Positions 55,400 to 64,000 of a DNA stretch of 64,000 nt are shown here, piece after piece. The stretch's first letter is position 1. Each line of letters begins with the position of its first letter. The translations under genes were made by a program, and so were the position numbers. The DNA is taken from assembly GCA_029204225.1 (NCBI GenBank), contig CM055106.1, positions 44,897,313 to 44,961,312 on the forward strand. Direction: 5' to 3'. Under the pieces are notes generated by a model that saw nothing but the letters and a program-made list of their open reading frames with translations, made no database searches and had not been told where the DNA came from. This stretch comes from Diphasiastrum complanatum (lineage: Eukaryota; Streptophyta; Lycopodiopsida; Lycopodiales; Lycopodiaceae).

Positions 55400-57007
55400 A
55401 ACACTCTAGAGTACCTTAGAAATGTGGAAATAGGGCTCTTGGACTCTTTGATAACTTAACTCGTTGGAATCGTTGTTCGGAATGCGGTTGTTATGGTGGA
55501 ATACAGTCGCGACGGGTTACGGTTGTGCAGCTGGAATGCGGCTGTTGGTGGTTGAATGTGGGCGCTATGAATGCAGTCGGAGTGCAACCGGTTTGCAGTG
55601 GAATGTTGTTTGTGTGGTTCAAAGGCAAATAGAGATGGTGTGTCATTGAATGCAGACGTTGCAGTTGATTATGGTTTAGTGTGGTGTGTTGCAGTGTGTT
55701 GCAGTCTGTTTGCGATCTGTTGCTGTTGGATATGACCTGTTGCGATTGAAGTGAAATTCAGTGGGGTGCGGTTGTTTGTTGTGGTTTGCGATTCAGGTGG
55801 GGTGCGGTTGTTTGCGATCGAAAGCGGTGGGTTGCGGTGAGTGCGGTCTCTACTGTGCAAAGGCTGATGCAGTTGAGGTGCGGGTAAATGTGGTCCCTAT
55901 GGTGCAAAGGGCGTGTTAGTTGAATGCAGTTTTGTGGTTGCGATGGTTTAGGTGAGTTACTACGGATCAATGTGGTTACGGTTGGAACGCGAGCGGATTG
56001 CGGTTGAATGTGGGTGTGACGGTTCAAGAGTGGTCACTATGGTTCAAAAGTAGACCCTACGGCTGTAATGCAATCACTAAGGCTGTAATGCGATCATTAT
56101 GGCCCAATGCAGATGCAGGCTCGTGTCGTTGCTCTCGTTTACAGCGGTGCAACTTGTGGTTCGTGTAGATTGTTAGATAGATCGTCGATTCAAGCTGTGG
56201 ATCTGATGTATGTCATGCTCGTCAGTTCTGATCGTCGTTGGAAAGTTCTATGGTCTAGCGTGGATCTGGTCCGGTTGAGATTGTGAGGAATTCCTTCGGT
56301 CAAAATGTGACCCAGACCCTCCGGTCGAGATTTGATCAAAACTCTTTGGTCGAGATTTGATAAAATCTCTTCGGTCGAGATTTCAGCAATGGGCTTTAGT
56401 TGAGATTTGAAAAAGCGCTTTAGTTCCGGTTGAGATTTGAAAAAGCACTTTGGTTCCGGTTGAGATTTGAAAGAGCACTTCGGCTCTGGTTGAGATTTGA
56501 GCAAGTGCTTCAGTTGAGATGGGAGCAATGGGCTCCGGTTGAGATTTTAATGACATCTTTGACTCCGGTTGAGATTTTAATGAGCGCGTTGGCTCTGGAT
56601 GAATTTAAACGAATGCTTCAGTTGAGATCGAATAGAATGCTTCGGTCGAGATCAAGACTTTAGGCTCTGGTTGAGGTTTAACAAAAAGCCTTCGGTCGAG
56701 TTGCGATGGAAGGTCTGTGAAAGGCTCGGTCGAGATCTGATCAATGAGCATCGATTGAGGTGTAACTCAGGACATGGCAGGATTTTTTTTAGTAGTGGCT
56801 CGGTCGAGAGTTGGTGTGTAGTGGTCCGGTCTAGACGAGAGTCGTGGAGCTCGGCTTGGTAAGGAGCGTGAAGCCTCGGTCGAGAGCTGAGCTTCACATT
56901 GGTCAGGACCAAAGTGGTGAGCTCTGTAATGAACGCATGGGAGACCTCAGAGCTATGGTTTTGTAGCACAAATCGAAAAGATATAGCTTGGTTTAGCGTC
57001 TGTATAG
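55400..57007. repeat. Gypsy 5' leader: GCGGTTG-rich DNA and minisatellite
   Basis: Two low-complexity parts. About 55480-56110 is built, on the plus strand, of degenerate GGTTGCGRTTGAATGYGG words. About 56235-56900 holds units with the core CTCCGGTTGAGATTTGA (spacing mostly 22-33 bp), the same core as the minisatellite at 48700-49130. All ORFs here on both strands are products of the repeats. Confidence 0.85.
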
Positions 57008-57023
57008 CTGTGGAATGGCGCCA
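57008..57023 (-). other. Primer binding site, tRNA-Asp-like
   Basis: The minus strand reads TGGCGCCATTCCACAG, two bases from the LTR end (TTTGGCGCC). The first seven bases plus ATT/GTT agree with the TGGCGCCGTT site used by Athila-type elements (complement of tRNA-Asp); the rest is decayed or a different tRNA. Confidence 0.65.
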
Positions 57024-57025
57024 AA

Positions 57026-57654
57026 TGTTCACAGATTCCACTAGATCTGTGAACACGGTTTTCTTTATTGTTCTTTCTTCTTTGTTACTTCTATAGATTA
57101 TGGTTCTTACGGTTTGGTCTTCTTATTAGAACGGTTTCCAAGCATAAGCGTATTCTCAGATTACAATGAGTATTCCCCAGCCTGTCAGTGGGGAGAGACA
57201 GATTTGTTACTCAGCTACATGAATAAACAAGCCATGCAACCAGTCCTAGCTCAAAAAGATCAACGTTCTGAATCAGGGAGCAATTCTACAATCTATCTAC
57301 TAAAATCAGGAAACAAACAAGGACAAGATTAAGCTAGTCAATCAAGAAAACAAGAAACAAGAAGACTAATTTCCTAACAGCACTTTAACAGCCCAAGAAT
57401 CAAGAAACACCCATTTCTTGATGCTTAGAATGCCCAATAACAATCAAGAACTGGAATGTCAGAGAATATGCAAGATCTACACCACAAATTCAGCCTATTT
57501 AGTTTACTTGAATGCTAATTCCTACATTAATCCACAAACAAGAAGTGAGAAGCAAGAGAGTAAGCAAGAAACTAATTAATGCACAACACAAAAGAAATCA
57601 AAACATGCTCATAGAAATTTCACTCAAGAACATTGCCATGAACAAGGAGCTTAT
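57026..57654 (-). repeat. 5' LTR of the Tat/Athila-type gypsy, truncated
   Basis: Starts TGTTCACAGATTCC on the plus strand and aligns with 44415-45020 to GAACAAGGAGCTTA, where similarity stops. About 500 bp of the outer LTR are missing compared with the other copy. It carries an 18-bp segment (TTTAGTTTACTTGAATGC) absent from the other LTR. Confidence 0.88.
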
Positions 57655-58670
57655 TTGTGCAAATTAGTGTAGGAACTCAAGCTACCACTATATATGATGA
57701 TAGCTCCTTTGGACATAATGGATTTTGAGAGTTAATAAAGTTTTGTACTTGCATACTTTTGGTCTATGCTCACTCTACTTGAGAGTTTGGTTGGTTTCTC
57801 TCTCTACCCAAGAACTAGGTGCTTGTTTGGCCCTTCTATAATGAGATTTACTTAGTTTTTTCAAGGATATGCATGAAACTTGCTTGACTTTGAATGATGA
57901 TTGCCTCTTGTGAGCTCTTGCCTAGAAAATACGAGTTGATCAAAATAGATTTGGTAGTGTGCAACCTCTCATGCATGTAGGTCATGGTGATCTATTCATG
58001 GTCCTCAAAACTCACTTTTTTGATACTTCCAATTTCATGTTCAAAGTGCTAGGACACCCTATTGGATCGATTTTCAACACCAAAAAAGATTTGTTGACAA
58101 AATTCTAGCAAAGAGAACTTTGTAGCTTTCTCAAAAATTTGCATTTTTTTCTTGTAGATTTCATCCTCTTTGAGGTCACCCTACTACTTTAGTGTAATGC
58201 AAATGACAACTCTTTGATTGTTGCAACAATCAAATTTTTTTAAAAAAAAAAAACCTTTAAAAAATTGACAATTTTTTTTGAGAGCACAACATTGTCCTCC
58301 TGGAAACTTATCAATTCCACTTGCCAATTTTTGACTGGCCCTTTTTACTTTGATTGAACAATGCTTATATTTGTAAATTGTCAATAAATGGACTAAATAA
58401 TAGCTGTTTTGTAAATCTTCTTTGTTCTACAAATTCATCCCGAATTTGGTTGTAGTAATCAACATTCTGTACCACATCGAGGCTTAGATGTGTACTACAA
58501 TCAAATAAGCTATCATTGACAATCATTTAAACTTGTAAAATTAGAAGGTGAAGCGCACACAAAATTCTAGAACACCAATCAGCTTAATGGACCAAAAAAG
58601 AGATACATATATACAACTTTGATTTTAGGGAGTACCATTGCATGACAACTATTCTGACTCACTTTATCTA
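57655..58670. other. Unassigned A+T-rich DNA
   Basis: About 1 kb following the broken LTR. No gene or element motif seen on either strand. Probably decayed retrotransposon, possibly further 3' parts of the gag fragment that follows. Confidence 0.45.
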
Positions 58671-58679
58671 CATATCATT

Positions 58680-59780
58680 AACATAGACAAAATTCGTGCT
58701 AATGCAAGACTTTGTTGAGTAGAAATAGTGATTACCAAATTTTTGTAGGTGTCAAAAAGGCTCAACAGGAGAGTCATGATGGCATCTGCATCGTTGATTT
58801 ATGCACCACTTGCAGACATTTGCTCAAGAAGATTTTTTAAGTTGTTGAAGTGATTCGTAATCAAATCTAAATCAGCCATTTTGAATGAATTTTTTTTTTC
58901 TCAAATGAAGTTTGGCAGTCACATCTCTAATGTCATAGAGAGTGCTTAGAATATTCCAAACTTCTATTGAAGTTCGACACTTTGAATATGACTAATATGA
59001 TTATCTCTAATATTGAGAGTGATAAGTGAAGAAACAAAACGTTTCTAATTACAAAGCTTTGCTAGCTTTCAGCCCTCTGCCTGACGAAGATGTTCGCGAA
59101 CATGAAAGTCAAGAGACACGAAGCACGAAAGTTTCGCGAACACCTGACGGGAAGACACAAACACGAAAGATTCGCAAATGAGAATCTTTTGCGATCCAAC
59201 ACGAGAAAGTCAGACGACGGAAACGAAACCAACGATGCAACACGAAAAGCGTTGCAAAACCTTTTCTGCCCTCACACTCCAAAGAGTACCAACAAAGATC
59301 ATACAAGTACCCAGAAGTATAGATGTCTGATCTGATGGCATGACGTCAGCATATACACTCTAGGTCATGGCTAATTCACCACTCTTGTAGTTCTATGATT
59401 AGTTGTAGATTTAATTACTCTAATCTAAAAGGTTACAAAGGGCGACTATATACTTACTGGATGATACTTGATACAGATATACGAACATACAGAAAAAAGT
59501 TTGATGCTAGTACGCAATCAAGATGAAAGAAAAGAATTAAATTTCTCTAAAGAACTCAATGTAATGTGTAATTTCAATGGATTGAACAAATTTATTAAAA
59601 GTATTTGATTTCAAATCACTCCAAATAACAAAATTAAGAAAAAGACAAACTACTTTTCTATTATGAAACAAATAGAACCAGAAGCATTGTCAATAATCTA
59701 TATCTATAGTTATTTAGAGCAACCAAAAAATATCCACAATACCTCTCAACAAATAGGATAGAAATATGTTTTGATACCAA
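58680..59780 (-). pseudogene. Copia gag fragment with primer site, minus strand
   Basis: A TTTTTGGTATCAAAAC primer-site-like sequence (about 59767-59782 on the minus strand) is followed by a leader; gag then appears as IRDVTAKLHLRKKKF and ADLDLITNHFNNLKNLLEQM (58935-58800), then AIMTLLLSLFDTYKNLV, the standard Copia gag core. An LTR fragment splits it at 59027-59545. Stops are present and the rest of the element is missing. Confidence 0.75.
59027..59545 (+). repeat. LTR fragment inserted in a Copia gag
   Basis: Starts TGAAGAAACAAAACGTTTC and matches, inverted, about 520 bp of the LTR at 41981-42932 (GTTTCTAATTACAAAGCTTTGC, AAGTCAAGAGACACGAAGCA and ATTAATTACTCTAATCTAAAAGG-type words in both). 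No internal sequence of that family accompanies it. The 3' ~430 bp of the LTR are missing, so it is a truncated solo LTR, with no clear target duplication. Confidence 0.8.
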
Positions 59781-59839
59781 AAATGTCATATTCCTTTGTA
59801 TCTACCATCATCGTCACCAAACAAGAATTCTGAAATAGC

Positions 59840-62800
59840 AACTTGTCAGTGAAGGATCATATCATTACCCACATTTGTGATGCTGTTACACCCAGACATG
59901 CATGGGCTGTGCTGAAGGAGCAGTTCGAGACGTCAAATCCATCAAAAATCATGTTTCTGAAGTCAAAGCTGAATAGTGCCCGAATGGAGCAAGGAGAGCA
60001 CATTCAGACGTACATGACCAGAATCAAGACAATGAGGGATGAACTACATTCTATTGGTGAGCGCATACATGATGTGGAGCTAGTGCACAAATTTTTGTGC
60101 GGCATTGCAGAACCCTATCAGATGTTTGTGAGTGGAATAGCATCAAGAGAAAGATTGCCAGTCGTTGACAAGCTCATAGGAATCTTGATGTAGGAAGAGC
60201 AATGACGAGAAATGGTGAAAGTTAGACGTCAAAATACTGACGATCAGGAACTTCAGACACGCCAAAAACAAGGCAAGTGCAAGGGCAAGAAGAAGTCCAA
60301 ACAACAATTTTCCAAGACTTAGGAGGATGAGGGATCTTGTAGTAAGACCAAGAAGAAAGACAAGTGCTTCCATTGTGGTAAAAAGGGCCATTGGAAGAGT
60401 GAATGTCGCAAATTCCTGGCAGAAGAAGGCAAGGGAAAACCAAAACAAGCAGGTAACCTTGTCGATGAGGGTGAGATTGAAGACTCTAGCATCTTCATAT
60501 CTGCATTGTCATCTAATCAAGCATGATCAAGCATGGTATATTGACTCGGGAACCACAAGACATATGACAGATAACAAGAATTGGTTCAGTAGCTTGAAAG
60601 TGTTGGATAATGGAATGTCCGTTTCACAAGCAAATGGTGATGTGTGCAAGATCAAGGGGATAGGCACCGTTTCAATCCAACTACCTGATGGCAAAAGTAG
60701 AATGATCAAGAAGGTACTTTACGTACTAGGTTTGAAAAAAAATCTACTTTCTGTTGGAGTCATTACTGATTAAAAGTTGAAAGTAGAATTTGCCTATGAT
60801 CGTTGCTTTGTAAAGGATGTGAACCAAAAGTTCAAAGTTATTGCGGATGGAGTAAGGGAGCCCAATACTAAATTGTACAGGTTGAATGCTACAATCAAGG
60901 GGCAACATGGACTCGTATCGTCCATTCCATCTCAAACTAAATATTGGCATAAGAGGCTTGGTCACTTGAACTTAGGAAGCCTCAGTTTGATGAGAAAATT
61001 GGAGATGGTAACAAGATTGCATACCATAGAATCAATGTGCGAATCATGTGTATATGGAAAGCAACATCGAGAGAAGTTCAATAAAGGTGGTGTTAGAAGA
61101 GAAAAGAACATCCTGGATTTGATCCACACATAATTGTGCGGGCCTATGAGGACTATGTCCTTAGATAAAGCCTTCTATTTCATGACCTTTATTGATGATA
61201 TGTCATGTAAGATGTGGATCTACTTCTTGAAGAAGAAATCAGATGCATTTGACAATTTCAAGAGCTTCAAAGCATTGGTCGAAAATCAGACAGGTAGGAA
61301 GATCAAAGTCCTAAGATCAGATAGTGGAGGTGAGTACAAGTCTAATGACTTCAGTGATCTTTGTGATCAATGTGGGATCAAAAGACAATTTATGCAAGCT
61401 CATACTCCTGCTCTCAATGGTGTAGTTGATGAGCGCAAGAATCGTACGATTGTGGAAAGTGCCAGATATATGCTAACTGAGATGAAACTACCAAAATATT
61501 TTTCATCTGAAGCATGCAGGTTGGCAGTCTATCTTCAAAATAGAAGTCCTACCATTGCCATACCCAAGGTAACACCTGAGGAGGCATTCACGAAGAAGAA
61601 GCCAAAGGTGAACCACTTGCAAATCTTTGGATGTAAGGCCTTTGTACACATTCCTAAGGAAGAGAGACGTAAACTTAATGTGAAAGCTATCAAGTGTATA
61701 TTCCTAGGATATGATGATCATGTGAGGGGATATAGATGTTTTGATCCAGTGGAAAACAAAATCCATGTAAGCCATGATCATTATCTTTGATGAATCCAAG
61801 ATGTATGAAGGCAAGGATGCTGAGAAGATAGAAACATCCAGTCGAAAAGATAGTATAGTGAGGATACCTCCTGATGATGATCCATTCATTGACTTTCCAA
61901 GTGATGAATATGATGATACGTCTCAAGATACTGCTACTCAACCTCAAGAGACAGGTTGAAGAGGTAGAGACAAACCTTTTGGTGCAAGAAGAATTGAAGT
62001 TGCATGTGACAAACACAAGGAGAAGGATGTACCGTGGGATAGATTTTCACTAGGAAGCTGATCACCTGACATGAAGCTCCCTAAGTGGTTTGAGATATTG
62101 TTGGAGAGCCACGACATGAATGACTTTCCAGGATCATCTAGCCAGGGAGAGCTACGAAGATCAACAAGAGAGAAGACACAACCTGAAAGGTATGAAGCAA
62201 ATTATGCTCTCTTATCTAGCATTATTCAAAGCAAAGAACCTTTGACTTATGGTAAAGCAAAAGATGATGGACATTTGGGTCAAGGCCATGGGAGAGGAGA
62301 TGGAGTCAATTGCTAAGCATAGCACATGGGACTTAGTAGAACCACCAGTGGGCAAGAAACCCATTGGTTGCAAATGGGTATATAGGACTAAGTATCATGC
62401 AGATGGAAGTATAGCAAAGCACAAGGCAAGATTGGTGATCAAAGGGTATGCACCAAGTAAAGGCATCGACTATGAGGAGACCTTTGCGCCAATATGTAAG
62501 TGGAATACTTTACGTCTACTTGTTGCTTTAGCTTCTTTGGTTGGCCTTTGTATTAGTTGGATGTGAAATCTGCTTTTCTAAATGGTGAGTTAGAAGAAGA
62601 GCTATTCATGGATCAACCTGAAGGCTTTGTAGCAAAAGGACAGGAGAACAAGGTATGTCGCTTGAAGAAAGTGCTTTATGGTCTTAAACAGGCACCACGT
62701 GCGTGGTATAGTAGGATTGATGCCTACTTTCATTCAAAGGGGATATTGAGAACACATTCTGATCCAAATCTGTATGTCTTATGCTTTGATGGTATGGTTG

Positions 62801-63765
62801 CTTTGATTGCTCTTTATGTTGATGACTTGATTATTACGGGAAATAATCAAGAAATGATAGACATGATCAAGAAAGATCTCATGGAATAATTCGAGATGAT
62901 AGATCTCAACCTGATGCATTATTGTCTTGGAGTAGAGGTGTTTCAAAAAGGACACGAAGTGGGTTTAACACAGTTGAAGTATGTCAAAGAGATGTTGCAT
63001 AGGTTTAGGTTGCAGGATTGCAAACCAGTGAATACTCCTATTGAACCAGATAAAAGGCTTTCCAAGCTTGATAAGTCACAGTCATTTGATGCTACGTTGT
63101 ATAGGTAGTTAGTAGGGAGCTTGATTTACCTTACTACGACTAGACCAGATATATGCTATGTTGTTGGTATTGTAAGTCGGTTTATGGCATCACCTACGAA
63201 AATGCATTGCAAGGCAGCTAAGCACATTTTGCATTATGTAAAAGGCACTTTAGATTATGGCTTGATTTACAGGAAGCATGAGGGCTTACCTGAGTTGTGT
63301 GGCTATGTGGATGCGGATTGGGGAGGTGACTATGATGATCGTAGATCCACCACATAGTATGTATTCCAGCTTTGTGGCAGTTGCTTTTCTTGGTCTAGTA
63401 AGAAGCAAAGTACAATCACTCTATCCACCATAGAAGCAGAGTATAAGGCAATGTGTAGTGCAGCATAGGAAGCTATATGGTTGAGACAAATCTTGGAAGA
63501 AGTTGGCATGAAGCTGATGAATCCCACGACATTACATAGCGACAGTCAGAGTGACATTCAGCAAGCAAAGAATCCAGTGTTCCATGCGAGAACCAAACAC
63601 ATTGAGATTCAGTATCACTTTATACGTGAGAGGCTGCTGAGTCGTGAAATTCATGTTGTTCATTGTAGTACGGAAGAACAACTAGCTGATATTTTTACTA
63701 AGCCACTTGTTGGAAAAAAGTTTGATAAGTTTAGATCAAAGTTTTTTGTACTTAAAGTTTGTTGA
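59840..63765 (+). pseudogene. Near-complete Copia gag-pol with multiple stops
   Basis: Gag begins mid-domain (SVKDHIITHICDAVTPRHAW), so about the first 90 residues are absent; a CCHC knuckle CFHCGKKGHWKSEC (60365-60406); protease WYIDSGTTRHMT (frameshift just before it) and VLYVLGLKKNLLSVG; integrase zinc module WHKRLGHLN...CESCVYGKQH, HT-LCGPM, FIDDMSCKMW, SDSGGEYKS, DERKNRT; RT IGCKWVYRTKYHADGS, MDVKSAFLNGELEEELFM, YGLKQAPRAWYSRID, ALYVDDLIITG (62812-62844); RNase H STIEAEYKA, HSDSQS, ARTKHIEIQYHFIRE; C-terminal stop at 63763-63765. About eight in-frame stops and three frameshifts interrupt it. Catalytic residues are mostly still present, so decay is recent compared with neighbours. Confidence 0.95.
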
Positions 63766-63810
63766 CTTTAAAGCTATGTATATGACTATATAAAAAGTAG
63801 ACTCTACTTT

Positions 63811-64000
63811 AAGGGAGAGAGTTAGAATTAAAGTAGAATAAGTGTGCTACTGTATTGTGGGTCCTATCAGTCGATAAGGATCAGTTGGCCTTGCCACGAG
63901 GCAAGTTGACGGGACACACATCCCGCCAATAGCAACCTGGGTCATGCATGGGTTGCCTGAGTGAACAACTATATGTATAGTGTAATTAAATGACGCGGCT
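63811..64000 (+). repeat. Polypurine tract and start of the 3' LTR
   Basis: AAGGGAGAGAG (63811-63821) is the polypurine tract after gag-pol; the LTR follows from about 63821 (TTAGAATTAAAG; the usual TG start is decayed) and runs off the right edge. The stretch from 63890 (CACGAGGCAAGTTGACGGGAC) is G+C-richer, as in some Copia U3 regions. Confidence 0.75.

Larger units (their letters stand above)
44415..57654 (-). mobile_element. Tat/Athila-type Ty3/gypsy element with an extra ORF region
   Basis: Minus strand, 5' to 3': truncated 5' LTR (57654-57026), primer site TGGCGCCATT (57023 down), leader (57007-55400), gag, protease, RT, RNase H and integrase (about 55400-49508), a minisatellite (49130-48700), a long extra ORF region (48126-45664), and the 3' LTR (45547-44415). 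The tRNA-Asp-like primer site, the LRIYVDLKNLN RT type and DNA 3' of integrase carrying an ORF point to the Tat/Athila group. The LTRs differ by substitutions and several indels and pol is broken, so it is old. It lies within the minus-strand Copia at 44.4 kb; the far side of that Copia was not recovered. Confidence 0.9.

Overview
The window is nuclear DNA of a land plant with a large, repeat-choked genome. Two ordinary plant genes are visible: SKP1 (one intron, about 19.7-21.1 kb) and a CAND6/CAND7-type seven-transmembrane protein (about 32.0-33.4 kb, minus strand, intronless). Nearly everything else is LTR retrotransposon in various states of decay, plus microsatellites, minisatellites and one hAT-like remnant. 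The gene spacing, the Copia/Tat-Athila mix and nested insertions would suit a gymnosperm or another large-genome plant. I cannot name the species from sequence alone.

Layout. 1-5.55 kb: a young minus-strand Ty1/Copia element with an uninterrupted gag-pol frame of about 1,241 codons that runs off the left edge. It has a 655-bp 5' LTR, a tRNA-iMet-type primer site and a long leader of imperfect ~180-bp repeats, and it sits inside the integrase gene of an older Copia (5.55-6.3 kb). 6.6-9.9 kb: a gutted plus-strand Ty3/gypsy chromovirus, LTR to LTR, whose 3' LTR carries a Copia gag fragment. 12.2-17.3 kb: two opposed copies of one Copia family, the minus copy apparently inserted into the RT gene of the plus copy. 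18.9-21.1 kb: SKP1, preceded by four tandem copies of a ~184-bp unit that ends right at the start codon. 23.8-24.1 kb: BED-finger remnant. 24.7-27.4 kb: broken minus-strand Copia. 28.6-31.3 kb: low-complexity tracts and a hairpin-rich repeat cluster. 32.0-33.4 kb: the 7TM gene. 34-36.4 kb: microsatellites and several unrelated minisatellites. 37.9-40.3 kb: deletion-derivative Copia (gag, protease, then a scrap of RT).

41-57.7 kb is a three-level nest: a plus-strand Copia gag is split by a minus-strand Copia, which is itself split by a ~13-kb minus-strand Tat/Athila-type gypsy. The gypsy has gag, protease, RT, RNase H and integrase, then a long extra ORF region between integrase and the 3' LTR that I do not recognise. 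One 23-24-bp minisatellite motif occurs both in its leader and between integrase and the extra ORF. 58.7-64 kb: a minus-strand Copia gag broken by an LTR fragment, then a near-complete plus-strand Copia (gag to RNase H and the start of its 3' LTR) whose stop codons look mostly like C-to-T changes.

The strongest leads are the unclassified third coding region of the Tat/Athila-type element with its shared minisatellite, the tandemly amplified leader of SKP1, and the intact, possibly still mobile Copia at the left edge.
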